Of a DNA stretch of 64,000 bases, positions 21,901 to 33,119 are shown in pieces. Origin of the DNA: Citrus sinensis (Eukaryota > Streptophyta > Magnoliopsida > Sapindales > Rutaceae); contig NC_068560.1 in assembly GCF_022201045.2 (NCBI RefSeq), forward strand, positions 31,885,501-31,949,500, written 5' to 3'. Each line of letters begins with the position of its first letter. The first letter of the stretch is position 1. The notes below the pieces were generated by a model. It was not told where the DNA came from and made no database searches. It saw nothing but the letters and a program-made list of their open reading frames with translations. The position numbers were made by a program, and so were the translations under genes.

Positions 21901-22083
21901 AGGAGAGGACGAAAAGATAATGTTATGGGAGGGGCATTTTCGGCACTAGGGATGATTATTGGCTAATGTTGATAGGAAAAAAGTTGAGGGGTTAGTTGTG
22001 AAAATAACAAATTTTTTTTGGTTATTTGTGTAAATTTCCCTTCTCTTTTCCCATTTGTTTAAAATTAAAAAAAAAATATGTTT

Positions 22084-22185
22084 ACCTATTCGTAGACATC
22101 CGATAAAAATGGAACGGGATAGAGAAAATTAGCATGGCCCCTACGCAAGGATGACACGCACAAATCAAGAGATGGTCTATTTATC
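22084..22185 (+). pseudogene. U6: U6 snRNA-like relic, unit B copy
   Basis: Uninterrupted counterpart of 10557-11378. It keeps gacatccgataaaaatgg, acagagaaaattagcatggc and ccctacgcaaggatgacacg followed by cacaaatc, that is, the ACAGAGA and AGC boxes and much of the 3' half. The first 11 bases and the last 15 differ from normal plant U6. No terminator T-run follows and no TATA lies at about -30. A Pack-MULE separates it from its former upstream flank. Probably inactive. Confidence 0.8.
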
Positions 22186-22690
22186 TCCAACTTGAATATT
22201 ATCAGTTATCTTTTAATTAATAAATTATTTATTTATCATTCTATTAAATTATATTAAACAAATAGTTGAAATTAAAATACTTAAATTTAAATTTAAGAGT
22301 GTACAACAATTTCCACTATTAATATTATAAAAATCCATAGAGCATCATACAAAAATTCTCAGTCAGCAACTCAAAGACGAACCCTCTATAATATTAATAT
22401 ATGAAGATATATCCTGGAAACCTACAGCATATAATATATCTGTTATTTTGGCTTTACGGTTTAGTGTCGAAGTTCATCTTTGATGTAAACAAGAAAAAAC
22501 GTCACGTGAGTAAATGAATTCAAAAGATTAGGCAGCCTAGTTTAAATTTATAAGTAATTTTACCGGTCTTTCGAGCAGTGTCGTCTATAGCTCTCTTATA
22601 AATTGTTTTAGGAAATTGTTAAGTTACATTGTACCTTACGTCAACTCAATAATTATGATTAGTAACACAGAATTAAAATCAAGGATCCCT

Positions 22691-22765
22691 CTAATATACA
22701 TTTAATGTATGTTACAACCACTCACATGAACAGTGAGTGGAGTAACATACATTACATGTATGTTA
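22691..22765. mobile_element. Hairpin MITE in the UGT copy 2 upstream region
   Basis: The two arms, about 35 bases each, are inverted with few mismatches (ctaatatacatttaatgtat against ctaacatacatgtaatgtat, right arm reversed) around a short ccactcacatgaacagtgag centre. It lies inside about 150 bases (22636-22789) that unit A lacks. A similar ctcacatgaa-type hairpin occurs at 42169-42247. Confidence 0.65.
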
Positions 22766-22856
22766 GTGTTTGTCTAAAATCAATAGAAGCTATACATGTG
22801 TTAGTGATGGTAACTATAAAATTGAAGTACCATACATGATAATATATAATAATAAT

Positions 22857-23850
22857 GGTGTGTTTACTTCATGGAATAAGGAATGCCAATGAAAGAATAA
22901 GAATCAAACTCATGTTTACTTGGCAAAATGTAATTTAGGAATAGAAATAAAATGTGTAGGTTCCACGCAATTTGAAAATAAGGAATGAGAATATCATTCT
23001 CATGAGGGGTTGGCAATGAAAATGAGGGAATGAGAATGAGAATGAAATATATGTTTACTTTTGTATCCCTCTATTTTTTTCATATTTTCCAAATTACCCT
23101 TATGCAAATCACAATTAATTTTATTATTTTAAATACCATTAATAATAATAATAATTATTATTATTAAATGTTATTAACTTTATTATTTTAGTTATTATTA
23201 ATTATTATTATTTTTATTAATATTATCATTATTAACAATAAAAATAATGATAAAAATAATAATTAATAAAAATAATTTATTTATCATTATTAAAAATATT
23301 ATCATTATTGTTTTTATTATTATTATTAATAAAAAATAATAATAATAATTAATAATAACTAAAATAATAAAGTTAATGATATTTAATAACAATAATAATG
23401 TAATTTTCAATATCTAGATATAAAAATGATATTAATTAAAATAATAATAATAAATGTTAATAATGATAATATTAATAAAAATAATATTAACAATAATTAA
23501 TAATAATAGTAATAACAACAACAATAATGATAATATTGTTAATAATGATAAGTTAATTATTTTTATTAATTATTAATATTATGAGTATTTTGGTAAATTA
23601 ATTTTCATTCTTATTCTTCATTCCCATTTATTTCACCAAATAAACACATTAATGACATTCCAACACATTCCTATTCTCATTTATTTTTTTTAAGTAAACA
23701 CTGAAATCTCATTCTCACTCCAACTCATTCTTATTCTCAGCCATTTCCATTCCACTTCATTTTCAATCCATAAAGTAAACACACCGGAACCACTTCATTT
23801 TCAATCCATAAAGTAAACACACCATTTTCAATCCATAAAGTAAACACACC
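22857..23850. mobile_element. TIR MITE filled with AAT/ATT repeats
   Basis: Starts ggtgtgtttactt and ends aagtaaacacacc. The end segment is repeated three times in a row (ending 23785, 23823 and 23850), apparently local slippage. The interior 23130-23600 is almost pure A/T trinucleotide-like DNA. The unit A empty site lies at about 11895 in ataataataagttcc. An 'ORF' at 23198-23410 is just this repeat. Confidence 0.8.
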
Positions 23851-23853
23851 GGA

Positions 23854-23975
23854 AGTTCCATCATTTTAGCCGTGCAATTGCAATTTTCAGTTTAGTATTT
23901 ATTTGACTTTTGGGCCATAAGTTCCATCATTTTAGCCGTGCAATTTTCAGTTTAGTATTTATTTGACTTTTAGGC
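23854..23975. repeat. 66-bp local tandem duplication in the UGT copy 2 promoter
   Basis: agttccatcattttagccgt starts at 23854 and again at 23920. Each is followed by gcaattttcagtttagtatt. Unit A has one copy (about 11908). The extra copy places the transposon end about 66 bases further from the gene. Confidence 0.88.
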
Positions 23976-24034
23976 TTTCACATTGACAAAGCCGAAAAAA
24001 TTAATAATAATTGACACCGGTATGTTTTGGCGTC

Positions 24035-24042
24035 TATAAAAG
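24035..24042 (+). promoter_or_regulatory. TATA box of UGT copy 2
   Basis: tataaaag 70 bases before the ATG at 24105, matching the box at 12023 in unit A. Confidence 0.75.
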
Positions 24043-24104
24043 CGGGAGCATCCAATCTCTCACAAATTATCATTTAGTTTTATTACAAGAGCAGCTAGAG
24101 AGCA

Positions 24105-25824
24105 ATGGGCTCCCTTGCCGCCGCCATAGAAACGCCTCATGCTGTTTTCATACCGTACCCAGCACAAGGCCACATAAACCCAATGCTAAAACTAGCTAAA
24201 ATCCTTCACCACAAAGGCTTTCACATCACCTTTGTTAACACAGAGTTTAATCACAAACGTTTGCTTAAATCTCGAGGCCCTGACTCTCTCAATGGCTTCC
24301 CTTCGTTTCGATTCGAAACGATACCCGACGGCTTGCCGCCGACGGATGTCGATGCCACACAAGACATACCATCTCTATGTTACTCAACCACAAGAACTTG
24401 CTTAGCTCCTTTTAAAGAGCTTCTTCATAAGCTGAATGATCCCTCCTCTAATGTTCCGCCGGTCAGTTGCATAGTTTCTGACGGAATCATGAGCTTCACC
24501 GTTGATGCAGCTGAAGAGTTGGGTGTCCCGGAAGTGCTTTTCTGGACTATTAGTGCTTGTGGCTTCTTAGCTTACCTCCACGTTCGCCAACTCATTGACA
24601 AGGGCTATACCCCACTCAAAGGTACTTTAATTTTCCAAGTATCAGGTTCTGTTTTGGAAGTACGGTTTGATTTTTCCTAGCAGGCAGAGCTCCTATTTTA
24701 CAACAGATTTGAGCTAAAAGTCGCAGCAGCAAATTTACATCTATCTTTCTGATTATATGTGAGCTGTCAATTTCATTTAGTCAGTCACTAGAGTTCAAAT
24801 ACTAAAGGTGACAGTGTTATTTACAAAATATGTGAAATATCGAGGCTAGATACTGATATTTTTGTTAATTTGATTTGCAGATGAAAGTTACTTAACAAAT
24901 GGGTACTTGAATACTGTTATAGATTGGATACCAGGCATGAAGGGTATCCGTTTGAGTGACATCCCGAGCTTTATCAGAACCACTAATCCTGATGATATTG
25001 TGTTAAATTTCATTCTCTCCGAGACTGAAAGATCCAAAAGGGCTAGTGCAATTATTTTGAACACGTACCATGAGTTAGAGCAAGAAGCTTTGGATGCACT
25101 TACATCACTGTTACTGCCACCTGTATATTCCATTGGACACTTGCAATTTCAGCTGAATCAGATCCCAGAGAATGATTCGATCATGCGGATTGGATCCAAT
25201 TTGTGGAAAGAAGAAACAGAGTGCATGGATTGGCTGGACACAAAAGAACCCAACTCAGTGGTTTACGTGAATTTTGGTAGCATCACTGTCATGACGGCAA
25301 ATCAACTCATTGAGTTTGCTTGGGGTTTGGCAAACAGCAAGCAAACGTTTATGTGGGTCATTAGGCCTGATCTTGTTGTCGGTGACTCGGCGATTTTGCC
25401 ACCCGAGTTTGTGACGGAGACCAAAGAACGTAGCCTCTTGGCAAGTTGGTGTCCTCAAGAACAAGTTTTAAACCACCCTGCCATTGGAGGATTCTTAACG
25501 CACAGTGGGTGGAATTCAACGCTGGAAAGTATATGTGGCGGCGTTCCATTGATTTGCTGGCCATTTTTTGCGGAGCAACAGACAAATTGTCGATACAGTT
25601 GCAGAGAATGGGGTATTGGGATGGAGATTGATAGTAATGTTAAGAGAGAGGAAGTTGAAGTACTTGTCAGAGACCTAATGGTAGGAGAGAAAGGCCAAGA
25701 GATGAAACTGAAAGCTTTGGAATTGAAGAAGAAGGCAAAAGAGGCAGCTACCGGTCCAGTTGGATCGTCATACGTCAACCTTGAAAAGTTGATTACACAC
25801 GTGCTTCTTTCTCCTACGAATTAA
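24105..25824 (+). CDS. UGT85-type UDP-glycosyltransferase, copy 2 (two exons)
   Basis: Paralogue of the gene at 12095. Exons 24105-24621 and 24881-25824 give 486 residues (phase-1 join, GT/AG). The predicted role is the same: glucose transfer from UDP-glucose to an unknown small acceptor. It keeps catalytic His 23 and Asp 126 and the full PSPG box. It differs at about a dozen residues, nearly all in the first 290, such as Val4Leu, Met10Thr, Cys15Phe, Thr121Ser and Ile288Met. From there to the C-terminal tail the two proteins are the same. The tail ends SPTN because the ~120 bases after cctacg in copy 1 are absent. The intron lacks the MITE seen in copy 1. Promoter DNA is altered by a TIR MITE and a 66-bp duplication upstream of the TATA box, so expression may differ from copy 1. 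Confidence 0.93.
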
Positions 25825-25925
25825 TTGTTTTCTTTCTTTTTTTTTTGGTGGGCTTAATTTTCCACTTTGATGTGACTATATAAATTAATCTCGTGTCTTG
25901 TATTCTTTTATGAATTAATGGAAAA

Positions 25926-26741
25926 TGATGTTAGCCCCGCGTCGAACCCCAAAACAATTGAAACGGCGTCTCGGCACTTATTTTTTTCATTCTAATTTGC
26001 TGTGAAACAATGTCAATTTGGCTTGTATAAAGTGAAAAAACAGAACTTTTCCTCTTCGTTTTCTTCACCCAGCTGCTTCTTCCTTTCCTCTTCGTTGCTG
26101 CAAAACCCTTAATAACACAAACATCATTTTCCTTTGCCAACGTAAAGAGTGAAAAAAACAAAACCAGCAAACAGAACCAGCTGCTTCTTCCTTCCTCTTC
26201 GTTCTCTTAATCCAACTACTTCTTCCTCTTTGTTCTCTTAACAGAAACATCATTTTCCTTGGAGGGTGTTCATGAAGGGTACTTTCCGATGCCAGAGTTC
26301 AAGTATAGATTAGTTTCATGTAGGTTAAGGAAGCCGTTGTTGGAAAATATAAAGGAAGAGCCAGTTTGTTCTGGGTGATGATGAATTAATCGATGGCCAT
26401 TTAAATATTTTTGAAAGATAATTAATTGTATTTTCTCTAGGATTTGTTTACAGGGCAAGAGAGAATATTAATTAACTATTGTTATGTAATGGTGATGTGA
26501 TGATAAATCTATGTAGATAAAAAGAAATTAAAGGAACGGACAGAGATTGTGCTTAGGTTTGATCTAATTGTTGTTTGTGAAACGAGAACGAAGACAAAGA
26601 AACAACTTGGTTCTATTGCTGCTTTTGTGATTTATCCAAGCCAAACGTCGACGTTTCATAGCGAATAAAAACAAAAAAAAAATAATAGACGAAACGACGT
26701 CGTTTTAGCCAATTTTGGGGTTTGACCCGGAGCAAACATCA
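25926..26741. mobile_element. TIR element downstream of UGT copy 2
   Basis: Left tgatgttagccccgcgtcga and right (reversed) tgatgtttgctccgggtcaa, each followed by aaccccaaaa, form imperfect inverted ends. Target duplication is not clean (gaattaat against ttaattaat). The inside has repeats of agctgcttcttcct and ctcttcgtt. Unit A has the uninterrupted site near 14222. The minus-strand frames here are translations of those repeats. Confidence 0.7.
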
Positions 26742-26841
26742 GTGCTGTTAATTAATTGATTTCCATGTATTTCTTTATTATTAATAATTTTAGTTATCAG
26801 GCACCCCAATTTACTTTCTTATGTTGTTGTTATTATTAGGA

Positions 26842-29050
26842 GGGTAATTTTCGGATACCTCCCCTGAAGTTTACCCTTGCTACACTTAGAGAGAATGTAT
26901 CAATATATTGACATATAGCACCCCTAAACGTATATAAGCGTTAGGGAGCCATTAGGTTTGACAATAAAAATATAATAATGCCCTTCATTCTACAGTACAA
27001 GAACTAGCAATTGTTCTTACATTACAGAGTTATCAAATCACCCCTTGCTTCTTGGCGCCAAATGAATAAGAACAAAGACAAGGCTAATTTTACTTTTTAC
27101 ACCATTTTCATTCATTTAGTAGATGTGATCCATGCTCTAATTGCATATCTTTTTTCCCTCTCAGATTTTTTTTAATTGATTCTCTCTCTCTGTCTCTCTC
27201 TCTCTCTTTTTATGTCAAAACTTTGTTTAAATAACTCCAATATGTCACAACTTTAAGATGTCAACGATTGTTTTCTGATATTTTTAGTTTCTCGTTAATT
27301 TAACGGACTAGTGGGATTCCTATGAAATTTTGTCTATTTCATACGCAAAAAGTTTTAAATTTTTCAAATTAACAATCTATTTAGAAGTTTCCAAGTTGGC
27401 ACAAAACTTCTAGCTTTGATCCCAATCCCATAAAACTCTATAATTTAGCGGCATGGGGTTAAGCTGTAATTTACATTCATTTAAAAATTAATCTTAATAA
27501 TCATTTGATAACTAAATTACAATTAAATTATTGAGAGCAATTCTCGTAGAAATATAAATCATATTATTATACAACTCAATGTCCTTATAGTAAATCCCAA
27601 AATCATTAATTAATTAATTAATTAATACATTTCACACACATTGCCAGCTTTTCATTTTTTCACTCTAATTTCCGCTCCATTTCTTCTTCTCTACTTCTCT
27701 CTCTCTCTTAAAAACACTTTCTTTGTTTCTTCTTTTTCTCTTCTCTTTCTCCTTCAGCCATTTTCGTCCTCTTTGTCTTTCTCTCAATTAACAAAATAAA
27801 AAAAAAATGAAGTCTTCAAGTTTCACACTAACACACACTCTCTCTCCCCACTGTGATCCATTAATTTCTTCCCACCTTTTTCCTTTTTCCCCTTCTCTTT
27901 TCTTGAATCAGAATCTTGAACTCAACCATTTAAAAAAAAAAACAAAAAAGAATAAAAACTTTGATCCAACTCTTTGATTCTTTCAATCAATTTCTCTCTA
28001 TATTGCCTGCTACTTCTCTTTGATCCGGTCACTCACTTCCTTTCATTCACTTTCATATCAAAACTTCAATCTTTTTGCTTCCTATGCTTTAAATTTGCAA
28101 ACTTTATTTTGCTTTCTTACTAAATTTTGAATTTTTTTTTTGGTCTTTTTAACTTGAAAATAAAAACCAATTTGAGGAATTCAAGAATTAGTGGTTTGAA
28201 TCAAAAGGGTATTGTTGTGAGGGAAATGAGGGATGCTTTCTTGGTTGGCAAGGATAACAATGGCTTGTTGGAGACCAGTGAGGTGATATGCGCGTATGAA
28301 CAAGGATAATTTCAATTACAATGACATTGATATTAGCGATTCTGATTCTTCACATCAAGACTCACTTTTTTGGTGCAAAGACCTTGAGAAGCACTCTTAT
28401 GGTGACTTCTCCTTTGCTGTTGTTCAAGCCAATGAAATTATTGAAGATCACAGCCAAGTTGAGACCGGCCGTAATGCTTTCTTTCTTGGTGTCTATGACG
28501 GCCATGGTGGACTTGAGGCCTATTGAACGGAATGCAAGAATAAATTAAACCAAAATTAAGATTAAAGATTTTATGGAAATACACACCTGGCGTGTTCTTC
28601 ATTGATTAACTGCTCAGATGCCAATTGTAGCCGGAATTTAGTTCTTGACATGCTTAATCTTAGAGAATTTTTTTCACTGTATCTTTAAGTTCATATAAGT
28701 TGAAACCAGTGGGTATTATATGGGAATGAAAGTCAGCCCATGAGAAGAAGTAGAGATGGGTTGCCATCCCCTCGGTTTTCATTGTGTTCCATGATTTGTT
28801 ATTGTGCATTGTGTATGTACAATGCTTTCGTTCAACAGTCATTGTGCAGGATGAAAGTGTTTAGTTTAATCAGTTTACTGTTTCTTAATCATTTAAAAAT
28901 TTTAAATTTTATAATTACGTTATCACCCTTGACTACCAATCGGCTCCATAACGCTTATATACGTTCAGGGGTGTTATATGTCAATGTATCGATATATTCT
29001 CTCTAAGTGTAGTAAGGATAAACCTCAGGGGAGGTATTCGAAAATTACCC
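26842..29050. mobile_element. Pack-MULE-type element carrying a PP2C fragment
   Basis: Inverted ends of about 130 bases start gggtaattttcggatacctc (left) and gggtaattttcgaatacctc (right, reversed) and stay similar through the word cttagagagaat. The target duplication attattagga is exact over 10 bases (26832-26841 and 29051-29060). It sits just past the end of unit B. Inside is a pyrimidine-rich leader with CT runs and the first coding part of a PP2C gene. No transposase is visible. Confidence 0.9.
28296..28526 (+). pseudogene. Captured 5' fragment of a clade D-like protein phosphatase 2C
   Basis: The frame reads MNKDNFNYNDIDISDSDSSH, then LFWCKDLEKHSYGDFSFAV, VQANEIIEDHSQVETG and FFLGVYDGHGGLEAY before a stop. 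DGHGG is the first metal-binding motif of PP2C enzymes, and the WCKDLEKHS region fits plant clade D. Normally the protein continues PEASRFI for about 300 more residues; here it breaks off. The pyrimidine-rich DNA upstream (27620-28120) looks like the source gene's 5' leader. There is no catalytic domain, so it can only be a fragment. Confidence 0.8.
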
Positions 29051-29060
29051 ATTATTAGGA

Positions 29061-29920
29061 CAATAATTTCAACTCCCATTTCAACTCACTCATCATATTA
29101 TTATTATCAGGCACCCCAATTTGACTTTTGACTTATTATTTGTTCTTAAGAAAATATTGGCAGCGTTGTCAGGTTGAGGAGATTTTGATGTAATAACCAA
29201 AAAAAAGAAAAAAGGCTCCTACAAGATGGCCCATTTCTGAAGATACGGCGCGAGGCGCGCCGTAATCATTGTCGTCAATTGCGGATCATCTGATTCATCT
29301 CCTCTTTCGGTTTTGGTTGCAAACAGCAATTTTCATTTAAATTTGGATGACACGAAATAAAGTTTAATTTGTCCCATTCGTTTCTGTTTTCATCTCTTTC
29401 TATCAGAAAATTATTATTTTAATTATTTAAGATATGGATGTGGATATATAGAAATTCCACCCACCGTAATATAAACTCTTCTTGTAACTTTTATTCGAAT
29501 TTTGAAGAAGATTGATGCAAAAAAAAGCCTCTTTTTATTGGACAACTTCGTTGACGATTGATCAATCAAATATTAATTACTATTCGAGTTAGAGGCGAGA
29601 ACAAATAAAATTAGAGCTTTAAAACTATACGAGTTCACTCCAGTTAAATTCTTTAAGAGATTAGGAACATAATTTTGTAGGGCACTATTTAAAAGGTTAA
29701 TCACCACAGAAAAATTCTTAAGTATCTGAACTCCGATTTGAAGAGCATGCTAATTCCTTGAGGAGGCATTCCAAATTCTTTTTATATATCTACTCTTTAA
29801 TTATTGAGATGTTGGTATTGTCTATTGTAGTTAACTTGGATAGAGCTAACAAAACGGTTCACTAGGTCATGTTTTTCTCATGTCATATTCATACCATGTT
29901 AATTCATATCAACCCAAACT
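29061..29920. other. Intergenic, no gene seen
   Basis: After the Pack-MULE the sequence has one more copy of the caggcaccccaattt word that marks the ends of units A and B (near 29108), then unrelated AT-rich DNA. No frame or RNA gene recognised. Confidence 0.5.
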
Positions 29921-30617
29921 TAGGAATGACAAAAATCTCCATGTGGACAGGGACCCTCGAAGATTTTTCTCATTTGAGGGGGGTATAGAGACGATTTTAT
30001 ACCCAATTTCTTATTCAGAAAAGGGAGGGAAATGAGCTTGAATTCTCATCCCCTCCCCAATTCCCCATTTTTATAATTTGATTTTTAATGCTAATTTTAT
30101 TTTTTAGAAATAATAACGAATAAATAATAAAATTTAAATTATAAAATATTAAATATTGTATAAATAACAAATGTCAAAATATTTATACAAATATATTATG
30201 AAATTTTCAGGTCCAACTAAAAAATTGGAGTCCTAAATAACTATTTGATAAGATTTTATTCAAAAGGTCTTGGCCCAAAATTTTTTATTTTTAACTTTTA
30301 TCCAATAAAACAAAAACTAAAGCAAAAGCTAAAGTTATAATATCCAAACTTTATCAAGATATATTTTCAAACTTTACATTTATTTAATTTTTTATTTTAA
30401 TAGATTAAATCAAATTTAAAAACTAAAAAAGTATTGGTTATTTAGAGATTTTTTAGGGATTAGGGATCCTTAAAGATCCCTTTTTATTATTCGAGAAGGG
30501 GACGAAAATTCTTTTCTAATGGGGATGGAGAGGGGACATGGACATATGCAAAATATTGGGGATGAGTACGGGATATCAGTCATCTCCCCTACCCTCCCCT
30601 CCTCATTGCCATCCCTA
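29921..30617. mobile_element. hAT MITE, deletion derivative of the 37599 family
   Basis: Starts taggaatgacaaaaatc and ends cattgccatcccta, diverged copies of the tagggatggcaa end. The flanking 8-mers cccaaact and cccaaaca differ in one base. Subterminal words such as gggaccctcg and atgcaaaatattggggatg also occur in the element at 37599-38913. No transposase remains. Confidence 0.85.
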
Positions 30618-31583
30618 CCCAAACATGATCTGTTTAATAATTGTATCAAAATATTGAGACCGTAACCCAACATGAAAAATAAATAGGTTATCTAATAGCT
30701 CACTTAATGCATCTACATATACGTATCTATCAAAATGTGTGTGTGTGTGTGTTTGTGTCTATATATATGGATATTATATAATATACATATCTATCAAAAT
30801 GTTATACATTTCCACTATTGAAATTTTATATCTATATAAAATTTTATAAATAAGACATTGTATATATTTTATCCTTCAAAAAAATTGAAAAGAGAGAATC
30901 ATGTCTAATACTTGAAGCTAATATTTGAATTTTGATGATAAAAAACTATAAGTTAATTTAGAACATAAAATATATTTGTGTCATTGGTCGGGTAAATGGG
31001 TGAAAAACTTTGATCATAGATTTTAAAGACCCAACATATGCGCATTTAGTATTCCCTGCGTCAATTACTCAAGTACCCCCTATTATTTGGCTAGAAACCG
31101 ACGCCTAAACTAAAACTTGGAGAGTAATTGTTTAATTAAAATTAATAGATAATTTGGATAAGAGTTGAGCTACTGAAACTCATGTTAAACTATTTCCACT
31201 CCATTTTAAATAAAATTTAAGAGTTAAGTGGTTTTCATCGAATCTAGCTCAAATTTGATTCAAACAATAAAGTTATATTTGAAGGGAGCCTGTTTCCAAT
31301 TCGGGTCTAGGTGTGTTTTTCTTACGGGCAAGCAATTTAACTGAGGTACCTTAGGTTGTGAGTTAAAATAATATACAAAGTGACCTGAGTTGGTCATATG
31401 AGGAATAATAGGGGATAGCTCAGGTGGTCTCACAGAATACTTAGGGAGACTTACATATAATTAGGTGTAGCTCAGGTGCATTGGAGAGATAGCTGAGGTG
31501 GTCTCACAGAATAATTAGTGTAACTAAATTTGAACTTATTTATTTACTAACAACACCACATTTATAAATTTTATATTTTTTTA

Positions 31584-31649
<66 letters not shown>

Positions 31650-32620
31650 CAGGATAGTCCGGAGAAGTTTTAAAACCCTGCTGTTTTAATGCTTAATTTC
31701 ATAATGCTTTAACAACGAACTTTCTCGCATTTTAAAATCCTCAACCAGAGAATATTAATTTATTGAAGCAATTCCATTTTCAATCCACAAATTAGATATT
31801 TTACGGATCAATGCTTTAGATTTTGAAACCCATAAGATGATGGAATAAAAACGAACTAAATATTGTAAATTAATTTGGATTAATGCTTTATATTTGCTGT
31901 TGATAAAATGTTTTTAATTCTGAAGAAAGAAATTTAAGAAATCTGAAATTTTCAATTGTGCACAGTAAACCAAATGACGTCTTTCTGTGTTTTTTTAAAA
32001 TTATTAATATGATATGCCAATAAAGTGTTGCTGACTTTCACTTACATTAGAGGATATAACCTTGCTCTTTTATCTTTTATAGCTATTTTATAATAATACA
32101 ATTTGTAGGATTTCATAATTTGCAACATTCCAGTCTACATGGTTTTTTTTCCCTAGGCAACTGTTACCGTAAAAAGAAACAAAAAAAAAAAAAAAAGACA
32201 AGCAAATAGAAAACATTTTTCTTATATTCTAATCCTAGATGCAAATACTAATTGTTCCATTCAAGGGTTCAAACGTTTATTGTTTTTTTTTTAAATTAAA
32301 AAAAGAAAAAGGGGATGAGAGGTATGCATATGAGTGTTTAGCAAAAGAATACTGTTTATCTTTTGTGTAATTTGTGAACGTAAAAGACGTAAAACATCAA
32401 GAGTGCGTTATATCTCTCAAAATTTCTTTTGATATTTTAATATTAAAAATGTGGCCCCAATGACATCATTTCAAACGGCATAGAGCCATTAATTGGCCGA
32501 CTCTGAAAAGTCCGATATTCTCAAAATATCATTAACATATTACAATAATTGATGTCGTTTACATAGATTTATTTTAATATTACTCCTAGGCTACAAACTT
32601 GTTGGTCGGTATTAAAATAT
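30618..32620. other. Intergenic with simple repeats
   Basis: No gene found. It holds a GT run at about 30738-30752, a direct repeat gatagct(c/g)aggtggtctca at 31414 and 31488 (74-base period), and an uninterrupted TA run of nearly 60 bases at about 31588-31646. The stretch between 31650 and 32580 is plain AT-rich sequence. Confidence 0.6.
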
Positions 32621-32822
32621 GAGTAATAATACAGCCACAAACTCTTATACAAACATTTCTTGTACAAACTGACGTGGTATTAATTCATTTGTTGAATTAA
32701 ATATCTTTTGGCCCACATAATTTATTTTTGTTATTTTGTATTGTCATTCAACCAATGAATTAATGCCACATCAGTTTGTACAAGATAAGTTTGTACAAGA
32801 GTTTGTGGCTCTATCATCACTC
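32621..32822. mobile_element. Short Mutator-type MITE with 9-bp TSD
   Basis: Arms of about 68 bases: gagtaataatacagccacaa on the left and gagtgatgatagagccacaa on the right (reversed), followed by actctt.tacaaac. The target duplication ttaaaatat is exact over 9 bases (32612-32620 and 32823-32831). Only about 65 bases lie between the arms. No coding. Confidence 0.9.
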
Positions 32823-32877
32823 TTAAAATATTGTATAAATTTGACAAGGACACTACATGGTTAATGTAATCTTAACA

Positions 32878-33050
32878 GATCAAGATTTTCTCTTCATCTA
32901 ATTTTTATTTGATAAAGTTTTATTAACATGATTGGTGGTTAATAAATTAAAAAAAAATTAAATTATAATCATACACTAATATTAAAATACATGTAATACA
33001 TGTGGGATAAGATCTGTAAAAGATCTGTTCCGATCAAGATCTTAATCTAA
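32878..33050. mobile_element. MITE within the duplicated UGT 3' flank
   Basis: The duplicate at 33527 onwards reads past this point without the insert. The insert is bounded by taatcttaac on both sides and carries agatcaagat near the left end and gatcaagatctt near the right. It is related to the intron MITE at about 12812-13035. Confidence 0.6.
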
Positions 33051-33119
33051 TCTTAACTTATTGCGGTGTGGATAATGACACCCGGTAGGCCCGCACATTG
33101 ACATCTTTGCGGTGATCAG

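Larger units (their letters stand above)
20113..22040. mobile_element. Pack-MULE-type element carrying a CYP89-type P450 fragment
   Basis: Inverted ends of about 85 bases open gggaaatgtacaaaaataac on the left and gggaaatttacacaaataac on the right (reversed). They share tatcaacattagccaa further in. The flanking 9-bp duplication ttctctttt is exact (20104-20112 and 22041-22049). It has landed between the U6 relic and its upstream flank; unit A shows the empty site. Inside are a palindrome array (20453-20603) and two thirds of a P450 gene. No transposase is present. Confidence 0.9.
14286..26825. repeat. Segmental duplication unit B (contains UGT copy 2)
   Basis: Starts with tattattatgataataatta and follows the same order as unit A. 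Its end, ttatcaggcaccccaattta, matches the end of unit A at 14270-14285. Insertions present only here are an LTR element (14559-16353), two gene-carrying Mutator-like elements (16546-18430 and 20113-22040), a hairpin MITE (about 22636-22789), a TIR MITE (22857-23850) and a TIR element (about 25926-26741). Without them the unit is about 5 kb, close to unit A without its own insertions. Confidence 0.85.

Noticed and set aside
23198-23410. 70-residue Ile/Asn frame
   Set aside because: Translation of an AAT/ATT-type repeat inside a MITE.
25931-26253. Minus-strand basic frames
   Set aside because: Translations of the pyrimidine-rich repeats inside the TIR element.
31400-31520. tRNA-like words (tagctcaggtggt)
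   Set aside because: Repeats occur twice at a 74-base period, but no cloverleaf or TpsiC arm can be drawn.
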